From: Notospermus geniculatus | Taxonomy: Eukaryota > Nemertea > Pilidiophora > Heteronemertea > Lineidae | NCBI GenBank assembly: GCA_002633025.1 | Contig: NMRB01000818.1 | Location: 15,147-79,146, forward strand | DNA length: 64,000 bases | Direction of reading: 5' to 3' | Shown here: positions 12,198 to 23,231 of the stretch, piece after piece | How the letters are laid out: each line of letters begins with the position of its first letter | Numbering within the stretch: the stretch's first letter is position 1 | Translations under genes and position numbers: made by a program | The notes under the pieces: generated by a model | Database searches by the model: none | What the model was told of the DNA's origin: nothing | Seen by the model: only the letters and a program-made list of their open reading frames with translations

Positions 12198-12675
12198 ATG
12201 AGGAAATAAGGCCCATAACGAAGGCCATGAAATCAACTTCACGAGTTTGCTCATGTCTAGTTCTTGTCTTGATGAAATGTGGTCTCGGTCATCTGGTCAT
12301 CTGTCTCTAGATCCGTCCAGATTTCCACTGTCATTTCTGATCAGCTGAAGCAATGTCCCCAAATCTGGAGATTCCTCCAATATGATAGCTGTGTTTCTAT
12401 ATCAAACTCGCTTGGATATTGGTCCCATGTGACAACCAGGGGCCGAATCGGTCTTGTGTTCATCATATCAAATATAGCAAGTGGGTTCATCTGGTACAGG
12501 GTTGTCCAGAAGTATAGGCCTACGGTATCCACTGGTGTATGAAATGGGTGTTCGAAATCAGAGACATCCATTTTCTGTTTTTACCCATATGTCTCAACCG
12601 TCTCGTGTCGACTCTCGTCGTGTATTTTCTCAGTCGTTGAGAACCGTCCCACTGGTGCTGTGCAAAAACCTTATA

Positions 12676-13141
12676 GGCCCCTTTTGAAAGTCGGCTATTT
12701 CGGCGCCGAGGGTAAAAACAAATGGAAAATCCATTAAATTTTGCCAGAAATTGCAGAAATAACTGTCAGAAATGCTTGAAATTTGGCTGACATGTTATGA
12801 GGGCCAATTCATTGAGAAATGTGTGAAAAAAATGGGTGTCATCGATCAATTTTTGAAGATTTCTGCATTTTTCTTCAACTGAACAACAGACGGTTTAAAG
12901 TGTCTGTTAATCCACCTATTGTTCAGGTGTAGAAAATCACCAATTCCTCGAAAAATTTACCGATGACACCCAACTTTTTTATCACACTTCTCACACTTCT
13001 CAATGGTTTGGCCATCACCACATTTCTGCCAAATTTCAAGTGTTTCTGGCAGTAATTTCTGCAATTTCTGGAAAAAACGTAATGCATTTTCCCATTTGTT
13101 TTTACCCTAAGAGCCGAAATGGCCGACTTTCGAAAGGGGCC
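12676..13141. mobile_element. 466-bp palindromic element flanked by TA
   Basis: Ends GGCCCCTTTTGAAAGTCGGC and GCCGACTTTCGAAAGGGGCC; a TA dinucleotide stands on each side (12674-12675 and 13142-13143), the target site of Tc1/mariner-like elements. The arms stay complementary almost to the centre, for example GGGTAAAAACAAATGG with CCATTTGTTTTTACCC and GGGTGTCATCG with CGATGACACCC. Non-coding. Confidence 0.75.
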
Positions 13142-13143
13142 TA

Positions 13144-15030
13144 GTCACAAAGACCCCGTAACTTTAAAGGCACACAAATCCTTTATTAGGCTGATAGTGA
13201 ACAATTGGTTGCCCGCAAATGGACAATAGTTTACGCACTCCCGTAAGTTACCAGAGCTTCATAAATGAAGTCCCTGACCTTTTTGCCGATGAACCTGCCC
13301 AATCGAAATTTCCCTTGAAAATATAAGCCTACTGGAGCCGCAATGATTATTCCTGAGATTTAATGGGTTAACATACCATGGTCAGTAATCATCCCATCTC
13401 TCCTAGTGTGAAAAAAAACCAATTGAACTATAGGAAACTGAAATTTATACAATAAAGCCCTTAATCATTTTATTCCAATAAGACATGTTGTGTCATAACA
13501 ACACAACGAGAAAATTATTGATTAGATGACAATTTAATAATCAGGATTGGTCTTCAAGTGACAATGTTGAATAAAACATGGATGGCAAAGGCAGGTAGGC
13601 CTACTATTTAACGTTCTCAGCAAGATATCCTTGCATGCATGAAACAGACAGCATATCAGTAGAATCAACAGCTGTCGTTGTCTTATTATACGGTAATATA
13701 ATGAAAGAATAAAGGGGGTATGGTATCACATGTTTGTACCGGTTGAAACGTATGCATAAACAGCTGTAGCACAGCGTCCTATCCCAATCATAAATATGTC
13801 CAATAATATTCCTTCACGTCGATAATAATATTATGGTACACATTGCTTATCCTACTGACGACAGCTAAATAAGCATAGAATTTTCAACACAGCCAACATT
13901 TAATAAGATAAAACAAAGTCCCACTGAGCAGGCCTAAAAGTTATATTTCATAGACGACTGGTAAGGGTTTCAGAGTTCAAACTGTTACAACTCACATCAA
14001 TAAACAGACGATAGTGGAGAACGTTTTTCATATATTGTACATGTATACTGAGAAAGATGAACTCATTATCAGATGATGCTCAGTGGAGTCAACATCATGA
14101 CATTCTGAAGGAAGCGCAAAATCACTGGCCTGTACAGTAGCTTTTCCTTCTTTTTGCCAGAAGGTTCTATAAACTGCTTATGCGAAATGATGCTAAGAGT
14201 CAAGTCTTTGCCTAAAATGCGAAATACTACCTTTTTGCACTTTTAGATCTTGCTCCCTATAAGAAAGAGTGCATGTACTTTTAGATCTTGCTCCCTATAA
14301 GAAAGTCACTTATAAAATAAGTCACTTATACATCAATACACTTAAATTCTTTTAGGATGGAGAACGAGACGGTTGCCTACCGACACCAGTGACCACCACG
14401 ATTGATATCAAAGACTCTGAGACAGTTCTGATTTCATGACCACACATACTGGGATGAGTTCGTTGGCAAAGCTGATTACTGAGCCCTGCCAAGTCACAAA
14501 GAACTGATAATAAGCCTGTGACAGCTGTAAGTAGTCCTGCGTGGCAATCCATGATCTTACAGTCAGCCTGGTCAGGAGTGTACCAGTACTTATCTTTCAC
14601 TTAATACCCATAATCAAAGACATGCTATTCTGGAGCTTCGTGGAGGAGAATGAGCGCCCAAGCTGTTGCCACTGGCTACTGTGGAATTAAAGCTACATTC
14701 CCTCTTAACCACTTGTCGCAAGTTTAAGGTGTGTCCCAGAAAGTACGGTACTAAGTACATTTTGTACCTGTAACATGGAATATGACGGTCAGTCTTTGCT
14801 CTTCAATGGTTAATACGGGTTACATCACTGGTGAAACATTGCGTTCAAATCCGAGTATGAATCACTGCACAGATCGACAATAGCCTACGACCACTCAACT
14901 TCAGCCAGAACTGTTTGTTCTATTTCGTCATTACATAAGCCCATTTCCAGTTCAACGACATCTTCAGCAGCCCGGTTAGGCCTGATTTCCGAGTTTGCCG
15001 GACATTCCGTGAGAAAAGGGAATGGCTTTA
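13144..15030. other. Intergenic, nothing recognised apart from a short direct repeat
   Basis: About 1.9 kb with TAGGCCTA-type words and AT-rich stretches; no gene family recognised. The minus-strand frame at 14352-14600 has no recognisable content. Confidence 0.35.
14240..14305. repeat. 28-bp direct repeat, two copies
   Basis: CTTTTAGATCTTGCTCCCTA plus TAAGAAAG occurs at 14240-14267 and again at 14278-14305, separated by 10 bases. Confidence 0.85.
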
Positions 15031-15088
15031 CGAAAAGCTCTTTCTGGGAGATATTATTGGAAGTTATTACTTCAACAATCACTGATCG

Positions 15089-16050
15089 ATGTGTGAGCTT
15101 GTGAAACATGCGCTCCCNAAGTGGACAGACAAAGAGTTGATGGATTTTGTGCCTTTGCGATTACGGGATGATGCATTTAGGGTGTATAGTGATATGAGTA
15201 GCTTGGAAAAATGTGACTTTGAAGTGTTTTGTGAAACCTTTAGACTTCGCGGTTGCCCGAAGCAGGCTGGAGTATTTAAGGCTCAGTTGGCTGCAAGGCG
15301 GAAATTGGAGGGGGAGACGTATATCGCACGCCGAAGTGGACAGAATTCTGAATTAATATCCACATTAATTCAAGGAATTAATGTCCACATTAAATCGACC
15401 AATAGGATTTGATTTTTATATGTCCACATGAAATCGATTTAATGTGGACATTAAATCCATTTAATACCACCATTAAATCGAATTAATGTCCATATTAAAT
15501 CGATTTAATGTCCACATTAAATCGATTTAATGTCCACATTAAATCGATTCAATACCACCATTAAATCGATTTAATGTCCACATTAAATCAGTCTGCTACT
15601 TCCGCCGATAAATACACAATCTACCAATCAGAGGAGAGTTTTTAGCGGCGGATGTGCATGTGCGCGAATTAATGTAGACATAAAATGGAATTAATGTCCA
15701 CATAAAGAAGTCTTCTCTGATTGGTCAATTGTGCATTTATCGGCGGAAGTAGCTGCTTGAATTAATGTGGACATTAAATCGAATTAATGGTGGTATTAAA
15801 TCGATTTAATGTCGACATTAAATCGAATTAATGTTGACATATAAAAATCAAATTCTATTGGTCGATTTAATGTAGACATTAATTCGTTTCAATTAATGTG
15901 GATATTAATTCAGAATTCTGTCCACTCCGGCGTGCGATAGACGTATGCGCAGCTGGCATCAGACATCCGGAGATTAATGTCCAAAGCATTTCCTTCTCTT
16001 ACTTCCAGTCTTAGGGAAGAATTGGCAGTCGATTATTTCATTCAAGCTAT
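15089..16050 (+). pseudogene. Ty3/gypsy gag, split by a foldback element
   Basis: The 5' part (to 15322) reads a gag-like stretch, WTDKELMDFVPLRLRDDAFR with a following RLRGCPKQAGVFKAQLAARR. After the 616-bp inserted element the frame resumes at 15947 with AQLASDIRRLMSKAFPSL. Without the insert and one target copy the two parts are in the same frame. Such a segment is the capsid region of gag in Ty3/gypsy elements. The true start is unclear because a single N lies at 15118 and no good ATG context precedes it. No zinc knuckle was found. It stands just upstream of the protease, as expected. Confidence 0.6.
15323..15938. mobile_element. 616-bp foldback element with 8-bp target duplication
   Basis: Ends ATCGCACGCCGAAGTGGACA and its complement (one mismatch). 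The target duplication AGACGTAT is present at 15315-15322 and 15939-15946. The whole interior is built from TTAATGTCCACATTAAATCG words in both orientations, with a central inverted pair CTACTTCCGCCGATAAAT / ATTTATCGGCGGAAGTAG. It has no coding capacity. An 8-bp duplication is usual for hAT elements, though the ends do not start CAGGG; the family is therefore open. Confidence 0.9.
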
Positions 16051-16052
16051 CA

Positions 16053-16297
16053 TTGACAGTGGGTCTTGCGCTTCTATAATTACTGAGGAACTGTACAATG
16101 CCATGAATGAACGTAAGGCGGTGCCTCTATTGCCTTACCATACCTGCCTATGGTAAAGCTCCTTATGTACATGTCAAAATTCATGGGGTTGAGTTTCTTG
16201 CTTTGGTTGACAGTGGGTCATGTGCTTCTATAATTACGGAGGAACTGTACAATGCCGTAAACGAACGCAAGGCGGTGCCTCTATTGCCTTACCATAC
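16053..16297 (+). repeat. 91-bp duplicated protease segment, two copies
   Basis: 16053-16143 and 16207-16297 are about 93 percent alike and each encodes the protease active-site stretch (DSGSCASIITEELYNA). The first copy runs into a stop soon after; the second leads on into the full protease. Differences (for example ATGAATGAACGT against GTAAACGAACGC) show the duplication is not recent, or arose by recombination with another copy. Confidence 0.85.
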
Positions 16298-16740
16298 TGA
16301 GATTTTGGGTGCTTCTGGAGAGCCTGTTGACATAAGAGGGGAGTTCAATGCTGACATAGAATTTTCCATGCTGGGCAAGTATGTATTCCACGGTCCTATT
16401 TTGGTTGCTGCTGTACCAGGGTTATGTGTTTTGGGCGTTGATTTTTTAATGCAGATTGGAGCCTCTCTTGACTTGGCTCATGGTTTGTTAAGAATGCCCT
16501 GTGGTTGTGTTCCTCTTGTGTATGACCGTTCAGAACAAAATCTTTATTGTTGCAGAGTTTTTGCTAGAGAGACTACAACCATCCCGCCAGCATCAGAAGC
16601 AATTATACCAGGGAGACTGAAAGCACGTGGACGTCGTAGATTGTCAGAGGGAATGGTAGAGAGTGTTAGTAGCTGTGTGGAGTCGGGGATGAAACCTCTT
16701 GTGGCCAGGTCTGTTCGTTATTCAGAAAGGTGCGTGTATT
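16148..16740 (+). pseudogene. Retropepsin-like aspartic protease, Ty3/gypsy
   Basis: After APYVHVKIHGVEFLALV comes the catalytic D-S-G (at about 16207-16216), then a hydrophobic flap region and GLCVLGVDFLMQIGA, the usual second-half motif of retroviral-type proteases. Such enzymes work as dimers and cut the Gag-Pol polyprotein. The reading continues towards a linker, GRLKARGRRRLSEGMVESV, and then shifts frame near 16735 into the RT leader. The catalytic triplet is kept, but the upstream duplication and downstream frameshift make a working polyprotein unlikely. Confidence 0.75.
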
Positions 16741-17250
16741 GCTGTTTTGCAACCAGTTGAACAGTCAGAGGAAACTGATTTAGTTGTTGATAATGAGAGC
16801 CAAGTAGGCCTGCATGAACCTTTGCAGAAATTATATGATGCTAGTATTGAAAATTTGGATGGAGATCCGGCCAAACAAGTACATGAGCTGTTGTTGCAGA
16901 ATCAGAGCGTCTTTTCTCGTGGCGACTTTGATTTGGGTCAAACTGATGTAGTCCAACACACCATCGACACCGGGGACTCGCCTCCCCTTAGGGAACCAGT
17001 TAGTAGGTTACCAGTTCATAAGTACGCAGAGGCTCAGCGTTGTGTTGAACAGATGTTGGAACAAGGGGTGATTGAACCCTCCAACTCCTCTTGGAGGAGT
17101 GGTGTTGTATTGGTTCGCAAGAAAGACGGTTTGACTCGATTCTGTGTGAATTATAAGAAATTGAATTATGTGACTCGATTTGACAGCTACCCGTTACCTA
17201 ATATCGGTGATAACCTTGAAGCTTTGAAGGGAGCTAAATGGTTTGGCCGG
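16741..17250 (+). pseudogene. Ty3/gypsy reverse transcriptase, N-terminal part
   Basis: Reads the RT lead-in HTIDTGDSPPLREPVSRLPV, then VIEPSNSSWRSGVVLVRKKD and FCVNYKKLNYVTRFDSYPLP, which are the fingers motifs of Ty3/gypsy RT. The expected palm motif after GAKWF is replaced at about 17245 by unrelated repeat sequence, so the YxDD catalytic centre, RNase H and integrase are missing. The frame is offset by one from the protease. Confidence 0.8.
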
Positions 17251-17255
17251 GGCTA

Positions 17256-17503
17256 TTCGTACCGTGACGGTGCAAGTAACACCAAACCAGATCTTATTCG
17301 TACCGTGACGGTGTGAATAGTGCAGGAACAGCTCTTATTTACACCGTCACGGTGGGAATAGTGTGTGGAGAATGATTATTCGTACCGTGATGGTGATGTA
17401 TAATTTCTGCACCGTAACTCGGACAGTGCGACTGTGGGCAGCAGATCTAAAATGATATTTTAGCCTGGGCAATTGTTTTCCTGACGGGGTCCAGTGACCC
17501 CAN
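17256..17503. repeat. CCGTGACGGTG subterminal-type repeats, end of a DNA element
   Basis: TATTCGTACCGTGACGGTG occurs near 17258, 17296 and (diverged) 17375, and in inverted form near 17337. From 17370 to 17503 the sequence aligns with 45241-45371 (shared CACCGTAAC, ACAGTGCG, TAAAATGATA and CCAGTGACCCC-like words). It is therefore probably a piece of the same transposon family as 44943-45879. It stops at a single N. Confidence 0.6.
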
Positions 17504-19010
17504 AGGCCTCTTATTCATCCACGCCTGAAGCGGTCAGAGCCAAAATTTCTTCAGCACCTCCATACATCCTGACGTATCTACATACCAAATCTGAGCCAAA
17601 AATATTCATGGGGTTGGGTTCTAGGAGATATTTTAGACATGACAACTTTTTTTTGAAACACCCTGTATTTCTATTTCTAAGTCAGAACATCAAAAGTTGC
17701 AAACGTTAAACATCTCAGCTGTACACCACGGAGAGAAGGAAAGCTATTCTACATTGGATCTTCACCTTGACAAATTCAGGTACCATGTTTTCTAATTAGG
17801 TCAAGATAATTTTCAGGTTTGCTGCCTATGGATAATGCCGTACATAAGAAAACTAACTGATGACAGTGAATTTTGAACTGCCGAAGCAATCAGAGAAAAC
17901 TACAAACGATTGTCTCCATATCAACGGGAAGGTAGCAAAGTGCTGAAGCCGCTGACAGCACCAAAGAATTCGCAAGAAGAAGATGCATTTGGATTCTTGC
18001 AGACATTCTGCAATGACCTGCTGGAAGAAAACGTTGCAGAATTTCCTGCGATTCTGCACAGGGAGTAATGTGACCTGCGTGGATCATATTTAAGTATCAT
18101 TCGTATGTCTGTCAGCTGTCGTGCTGATTGTCACCGGCGTCCCCCGTGCACCACTCCATTGACTGTCACCAGACATCCTGATCACATAGGCCTATATAAG
18201 CCAAGGGGTGTATTGCACGGTATTAGGCCCTACATGATGCAGCTTACGAGTACTACAGTGACACTACAGCCTACAGCCTGTTGTCGGCATACAAGAGATG
18301 TAAGTCTAGGCCTAGGCCTACACATCATTATTAGACATATTAGAGCTGCAGACAGGTTCTGTCTGCTGCTGTAGCCTAGTTTAGGCCTAGCCTTAGGCCT
18401 ACCAAGCCTATAGGGCCTACCCACACCCGCAGAGAATACGAGATGGGCTGATGGTTCCAATGTCGTGGTATAGGCCTACCTCTATACCTGAGTAGGCTTT
18501 TTTCTCTCAATTTTTGGGGTTTCTCACTTCTTCATGGGATTCTTAGTCCGTGAAGGCGAGATGTCTGGTGTTAACCTTCTGTATGTTTCATGCATGTCAG
18601 TGGAGTCCGAGCATGAAGAACACCAGACCCAGATTGAAGCTTCACCATCCAAAGAATTAGCTTCAGGTAAACCATCAATCAAATGTACTTTATCTTGCTT
18701 ACAGTAGAAGACATAGCAAAACTGTTTACTCATCTGCATCCAAAACAGGCAGACATCAGATTTAACCATATTTCGTCAAAACAGGCTACAGAAGTATTTC
18801 AAGAAGAAACAAACACCTGTGTTAAATTTAACATTTTAGCCACAATACAGCAAATTATGTTATCATAACATTGTCATCTGTTGTGGCTAAAATGTTCTTA
18901 CAAATTTAAGGTTGCACATAATATTTGCAATTAGCTGATACCCTCAGGATTTTGTCACCATCCTCTTTGAGTTATGCAATCACAACGTGTGTAATTTTTT
19001 GCAGCTATTG
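17504..19010. other. Intergenic; TAGGCCTA-rich block at 18180-18480
   Basis: No gene recognised. A plus-strand stretch near 17880-18065 reads an open, exon-like frame (LTAPKNSQEEDAFGFLQTFC) before a stop, with no family match known to me. From 18180 to 18480 the palindrome TAGGCCTA and close variants recur many times, a habit of this genome rather than one element. Confidence 0.4.
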
Positions 19011-19015
19011 AATCC

Positions 19016-19480
19016 AGTTCTTAACATCACCAAAGACATGAAGGAAGATATTAAGGAAGCCAAGATCAACAAGAAATTACCATTACGATCTGGATAACTA
19101 TGTGCGACAGTCCTTACAGTGGTACTTTGTCATGCTTAACTTCGAAGATACATGCAAAGAGGGTGACATCTGTAGGATGAATGTGCTGCTGAAAACAATG
19201 ATACCATTCTTTTATTCCCATTCCACGTTGTCCAAATATTTTGTGGAATGCATTGACTACATTCTGAAAACAGAACTGCTGTTAGATCCTGAACATGCTG
19301 TTCGTGTGAGGTCCCTATCATTTGTTAACCCAAATGGTGGTCAGGGCAACGATTTGGCAATGGACATGAACAAAGAAATGCAGGTCAGAAGGTTGAAGGA
19401 GGTTATTCGCAGCTTTGGAGCACACAAAACAGACCGGGATATTGTTGGTGCCTGTGGTGCGGTGGATGTTTCACATGGGG
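19016..19480 (+). pseudogene. DUF6589-like domain fragment
   Basis: The reading LLNPVLNITKDMKEDIKEAK (frame 1), then after a shift near 19096 YVRQSLQWYFVMLNFEDTCK ... GDICRMNVLLKTMIPFFYSH and later LKEVIRSFGAHKTDRDIVGA resembles the DUF6589 family, large proteins of unknown function that are multiplied in marine invertebrates, often beside transposons. About 150 residues are visible. The frame shift near 19096 and the lack of flanking exons suggest a relic. The assignment rests on the pattern G-D-x(10)-P-F-F, the late SFGAxKT motif and context; I could not search it. Confidence 0.5.
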
Positions 19481-19593
19481 TAGGAAATGTATGTTGGTGC
19501 CATCACGTTTCACCGGGGTCTGTTTTGTTTAATCTGCACCGCAATAACTTACTTTCGCCTGGCAAATTCCCGCATCCGTGCCATGAATGTTAA

Positions 19594-20380
19594 AAGTCTG
19601 CAGCAGGTTACGGTGGTGGCGCGGGAATGAGCTAAAAACGCTCAGCGGTCTCTCACAACCTCAATGGAATATATGAAAACATCTGGAGGGGTGAAGACAA
19701 CCTCAAAAGAACGTACGACAAGCAGCAAACAATTTACAACTCCTCACAGAGAGAAAGAAAAACAGGAGGAAAGCGACAGAATAATGGCAATTGTCTTCAG
19801 CGCACTTGGTACTCCAAGCGACCTACTACATGTTTCTTGACTTTTCGATGTTGACGCGGCGATTTCAACATGTCGCGCATTAGTTTCTGTACTCAATCGC
19901 AAGAAGAGCGAACGATCTATGCGGACTTTTCACTTGATAATTCTGTAATCATTCTTGAAATCTTAGGCCTAGAAATATTGATGTTCATAAATTAAGTAGT
20001 TTGTTTTAAGTGAATTTCTTAGAAAAGGGCCGGTGTAATTATTAATATTAATCTCCGTGACGTCACGGACTATTTGTGTTTCCACGCCTGTACTTTTGAA
20101 AAGTCTATTAACGCCGCAATGGGTGGCGGGAAATTCGGATTGCGTGGTTTCACCCCGGTCCCACTTCTGTGTAGCTGGCTGTCAAGGGGCAAGCTAGAGC
20201 CGAAGAAGTTCCACTGGATGAAAACAGCAGTAGGTACGCGTACCACACTGTATCGATGCTGGTAATCTACAGTGAATGAGATTATGCTAATTAGTTATAC
20301 AAATCCAATATATGCTAATGAATAAATGAATGAATGAGTGAACAATAAATTAATACATTAATTTAATACATTAGCTGAAG
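19594..20380. other. Intergenic, no gene
   Basis: Holds a palindromic CRE-like CCGTGACGTCACGG near 20055 but no TATA box or gene after it, so it is not called as a promoter. AT-rich with ATGAATGAATGAGTGAA-type simple sequence near 20320. Confidence 0.35.
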
Positions 20381-20460
20381 GAAGTGGTCGTCAGCAGAAT
20401 GCGTCATGAGGGTGTAAAATCAGTGTTCGAAAGAGATCATCTCATCTTAAAGTTCGGCTC

Positions 20461-20958
20461 AAGTATCTTACAAACAATTGGAAGAAGAGACACAACCTGA
20501 TTGCACAGAGGATGCATCATCTCGGGAGACTTGTGCTGTCGTTTCGGAAATTTGAGAAAACGCAAACTTTCCTTTTGAAATGATAGACAGGTCTCATTTC
20601 GACTCCATCATCAAAGCAACAAAAAAACTCTGCCAAGTGAGTGAAGAGACAACAATGAATGGTGTCTCCATGCTCATTAGGGTTGCAATGGGGCACTCCT
20701 TGAAAAATACGCCCTAATAAAAAAAGGCATTGGGCTAAGAAGAAAGGAGAGCTCAATATCAGAGGAAGCACGCATATTGATTTATTTATTTGATGCTGAA
20801 TGGACAGATTCCATCTCTTCCCAGGCTCTGCACAGCTTGAAGGAAAGAAAATACAATGCTACTGAACTGCTGCCCATTACAAGTGATCTGATCAAATTGC
20901 GAGAATTTATGGATGATTGTGTCACTCGCAGCATCTCAGGACATCTTAGTTAAATCTC
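20461..20958 (+). pseudogene. Fragment of a TE-associated tyrosine-recombinase-like family
   Basis: Two successive frames read SHFDSIIKATKKLCQVSEET ... VAMGHSLKNTP (20598-20718) and then ISEEARILIYLFDAEWTDSI, SLKERKYNATELLPITSDLI (20730-20958). The sequence just after (20995-21050) reads VKLFNKRRGEEVAKRT. Known to me from expanded families in cnidarians, molluscs and urchins whose C-terminus resembles a tyrosine recombinase; here the N-terminal and middle parts are visible with at least one frameshift. Its continuation, the RGEE...-type segment, ends exactly where duplicated segment A starts. Confidence 0.5.
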
Positions 20959-21527
20959 CTTCCCAAGATTAACGGCACAAATTGTCAGAGGTTGTTTTCA
21001 CTAACGTGAAGCTATTCAACAAAAGAAGGGGAGAGGAAGTTGCAAAAAGAACCTGAAGTACTTTGTAGACAAACCATAATGTGATCATCGAGCAAGCTGG
21101 GAAACGAAGATATCAAGATGTCACTGTTTCTACTAGAACAGAAGCTAATGAACGGGTAAGCAGAAATTTTAAGATTCTGTAGCAAACTGAATATTTTGAT
21201 GCAATGATCGTCATTGCAATATTTCAGGTACCTTAACACGGCAACCTTGTTATGCTACATGTGGATGTATGTCGAGCTGCCCATTTCTCCAAATATGAGG
21301 TTGGTGTCAAACTGTTCCTATTTTTGTCGTGGGCAGTTAGCATCAAACTTGTGGCTAATAAAATTACAGGCACATTGCGTGGATAATCAGAAAGCACCTG
21401 GACTTGCCAATTAGGGATGCCAGTCATCACTCATTTGATGATGTAATTACCTCCATCCCTGGGCGCATCATGACCCGTGTTCTGACATTGGCAAATTTGT
21501 GTGCGCATTTGTTTCCTCTTTTTGCAG

Positions 21528-21698
21528 CCTCGATATGGTAGAATTGCTTGGAAAACGGAAACGGAAGGTGCCACTTCCTCTTAAACAAGAGTGGGTTACA
21601 GCCATGGAACTATTGGTAGAAAAGGGGCTGGCTGTTGGGTGGATAGTGAATATTTCTTTGCAGTTCCAGGGAAAAAGACTCACCTTGTCACATGGAAG
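21528..21698 (+). pseudogene. Tyrosine-recombinase-like exon, copy A
   Basis: Preceded by TTCCTCTTTTTGCAG and followed by GGAAG|GTATC, both good splice signals. It reads MVELLGKRKRKVPLPLKQEW and TAMELLVEK, the segment preceding the conserved region of the TE-associated recombinase-like proteins. A 6-base in-frame insertion and a one-base change near 21628 relative to copy B put the end out of frame, so B (27916-28081) is the better version. Confidence 0.5.
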
Positions 21699-22246
21699 GT
21701 ATCAAAAAATACACACCATTGTCTAATTGCATAATCTTTCTATATCAGTTTGGGTGAAGGTGAAGCTGGTTTCCTGGCTGCTTAAGAAATCAGATCAATA
21801 CTGTGTTCTGCTGGGGAATATTTTCAAGTGGATCCGCCATATTTACGGACTAGAAAGAATGTTGATGTCATTGGGAACTAATTGGTTTTAGAACTTAATA
21901 ACGAAAGGTGGATCTGTTCCCTTGAGTATCCGGTACTTACTTTGTATCTGGCAAATCAACTGTATCAGTGGAAGACCTGACCGCTCGGACACTGCATGAT
22001 CAAGTGACATTGTGTAATTACAAATAATTTGGATGTGTTATTATGAATAAAAAAACCCAGAAATCTAGCCAATTGGAAATATTTTCTGAGCTGCTGCCAA
22101 AGATAACAACAAAGTTTTTCGTAGGCTCAGGTTTTCAACAAAGCAAGTGTGGGCTACATACTGCACACACTCAAGCCGAACTATATGCACTACATGAATG
22201 TATTCAGTCTTAGTCTTAATGATGCCGCGATCCCTTTCGCGCGCAA

Positions 22247-22469
22247 AGGTCTGTGTGGTTGAAGCAGATGATGAGGATGTTGTGAGGACTGACACTTTTC
22301 CCTGTGCAATCATGCATATGATGCATGTTTTCTATGTGTTGAACATTTCGTACCAGACGAAATTGAAGCTCTCATGTTCATTCATTCAGAGGTATTTTTT
22401 GAAAACACAAGACAAAGATAAAATGTCTCAGAGGTTGTTTCGGCTAGCCGATAAACTTGGCTGTGTGAG
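22247..22469 (+). pseudogene. Exon-like segment of unknown family, copy A
   Basis: Reads VVEADDEDVVRTDTFPCAIM then HVFYVLNISYQTKLKLSCSF and RLFRLADKLGCVR, ending at GTGAG|GTAGGT, a fine donor site. Both copies keep the frame with almost no change. I associate it with the same TE-linked gene family, but I cannot name the domain. In copy B a 1-kb insertion stands directly upstream. Confidence 0.4.
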
Positions 22470-22687
22470 GTAGGTACAAGTTATGGGCGAGTTAAATCAA
22501 AAATAGATGAATACCATCTATTTTTGGTTAAATGATATTACATAGTTCCTGCTCGCTGAAGAAATAACTTTCCTTGGTGTATAATTGAAGTCTCGCATTT
22601 ATTATTTTGAGATAACTTGCCTGTTATGAGCATAAACCATGTTTCTCTCAAGTGTGTGGGTGATTGATATTATGAGTGTTTATGTCT

Positions 22688-22749
22688 CAAATTCTAATGC
22701 ATTTAACTTTGCCACTCTAATTCTAATGCATTTAACTTTGCCACTCTTT
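22688..22749. repeat. 31-bp direct repeat
   Basis: AATTCTAATGCATTTAACTT plus TGCCACTCT is present twice in a row. The same doubled form is in copy B (about 30103-30164), so the doubling came before the segmental duplication. Confidence 0.8.
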
Positions 22750-22929
22750 TTATTTTCAATCCAAATGCTGATGACCTGCAACTGATGTTTGATTCATAAT
22801 TAGCTGATACATTACCGTCAATGATGTTCAGCAGCAGCCAGTCTTACAGTTACAGAATAAATCTATTGAGCCTTCTCCATTCTAGTCAAACACGAAAGAC
22901 ATTCTCCTTCTTTGAGTCTGGGAAAGACG

Positions 22930-23072
22930 TGCCCAACTCGAAGACGTGCCCAACTCGTGCAGTCCCTGTGCTTTCCACTCCATCCACGTATTGTCCATTG
23001 TGTCACACTGAAGTAAAATGTGGACTGATTGACCACCTGGAGGACTGTCAAGCTGTGGTTGAGGAGCAAAAG
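22930..23072 (+). pseudogene. UBZ-like zinc-finger exon, copy A, ATG lost
   Basis: Reads CPTRAVPVLSTPSTYCPLC and then HTEVKCGLIDHLEDCQ, with the ligands C-x2-C-x(12)-H-x(3)-C typical of a Rad18-type (UBZ) finger, and ends at CAAAAG|GTGGGA. In copy B this exon begins with an ATG (30343); in A the bases around that ATG are replaced by a small duplication of GACGTGCCCAACTC, removing it. Confidence 0.5.
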
Positions 23073-23231
23073 GTGGGATTGTTTAGCTGACAAGTGACAT
23101 CGCGAATTATTTCAGTCAGGTGTCATTGGTTAGTACTGCTGATCGTCAGAAATGGATAGAGTTTACTTTTTGGTTTAATTTAATTTACAGTTCCGTACTC
23201 TAACTTTGACCTTACAACACTTTGAACATGT

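Larger units (their letters stand above)
15030..17250 (+). mobile_element. Decayed Ty3/gypsy retrotransposon (gag, protease, RT start)
   Basis: Gag, an aspartic protease and the first part of reverse transcriptase follow one another on the plus strand in the order usual for Ty3/gypsy. No LTR was found on either side. The element is cut at about 17245, where the RT reading turns from the expected palm segment into the CCGTGACGGTG repeat. A foldback element sits in gag and a 91-bp segment of protease is duplicated, so it is dead. Confidence 0.75.

Noticed and set aside
15360-15900. CRISPR-like array of TTAATGTCCACATTAAATCG words
   Set aside because: Words occur in both orientations with no uniform spacers, inside a foldback transposon; the genome is eukaryotic.
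20055-20068. Palindromic CRE (CCGTGACGTCACGG) as a promoter
   Set aside because: No TATA or initiator nearby and no gene start after it; a lone 8-mer is weak evidence.
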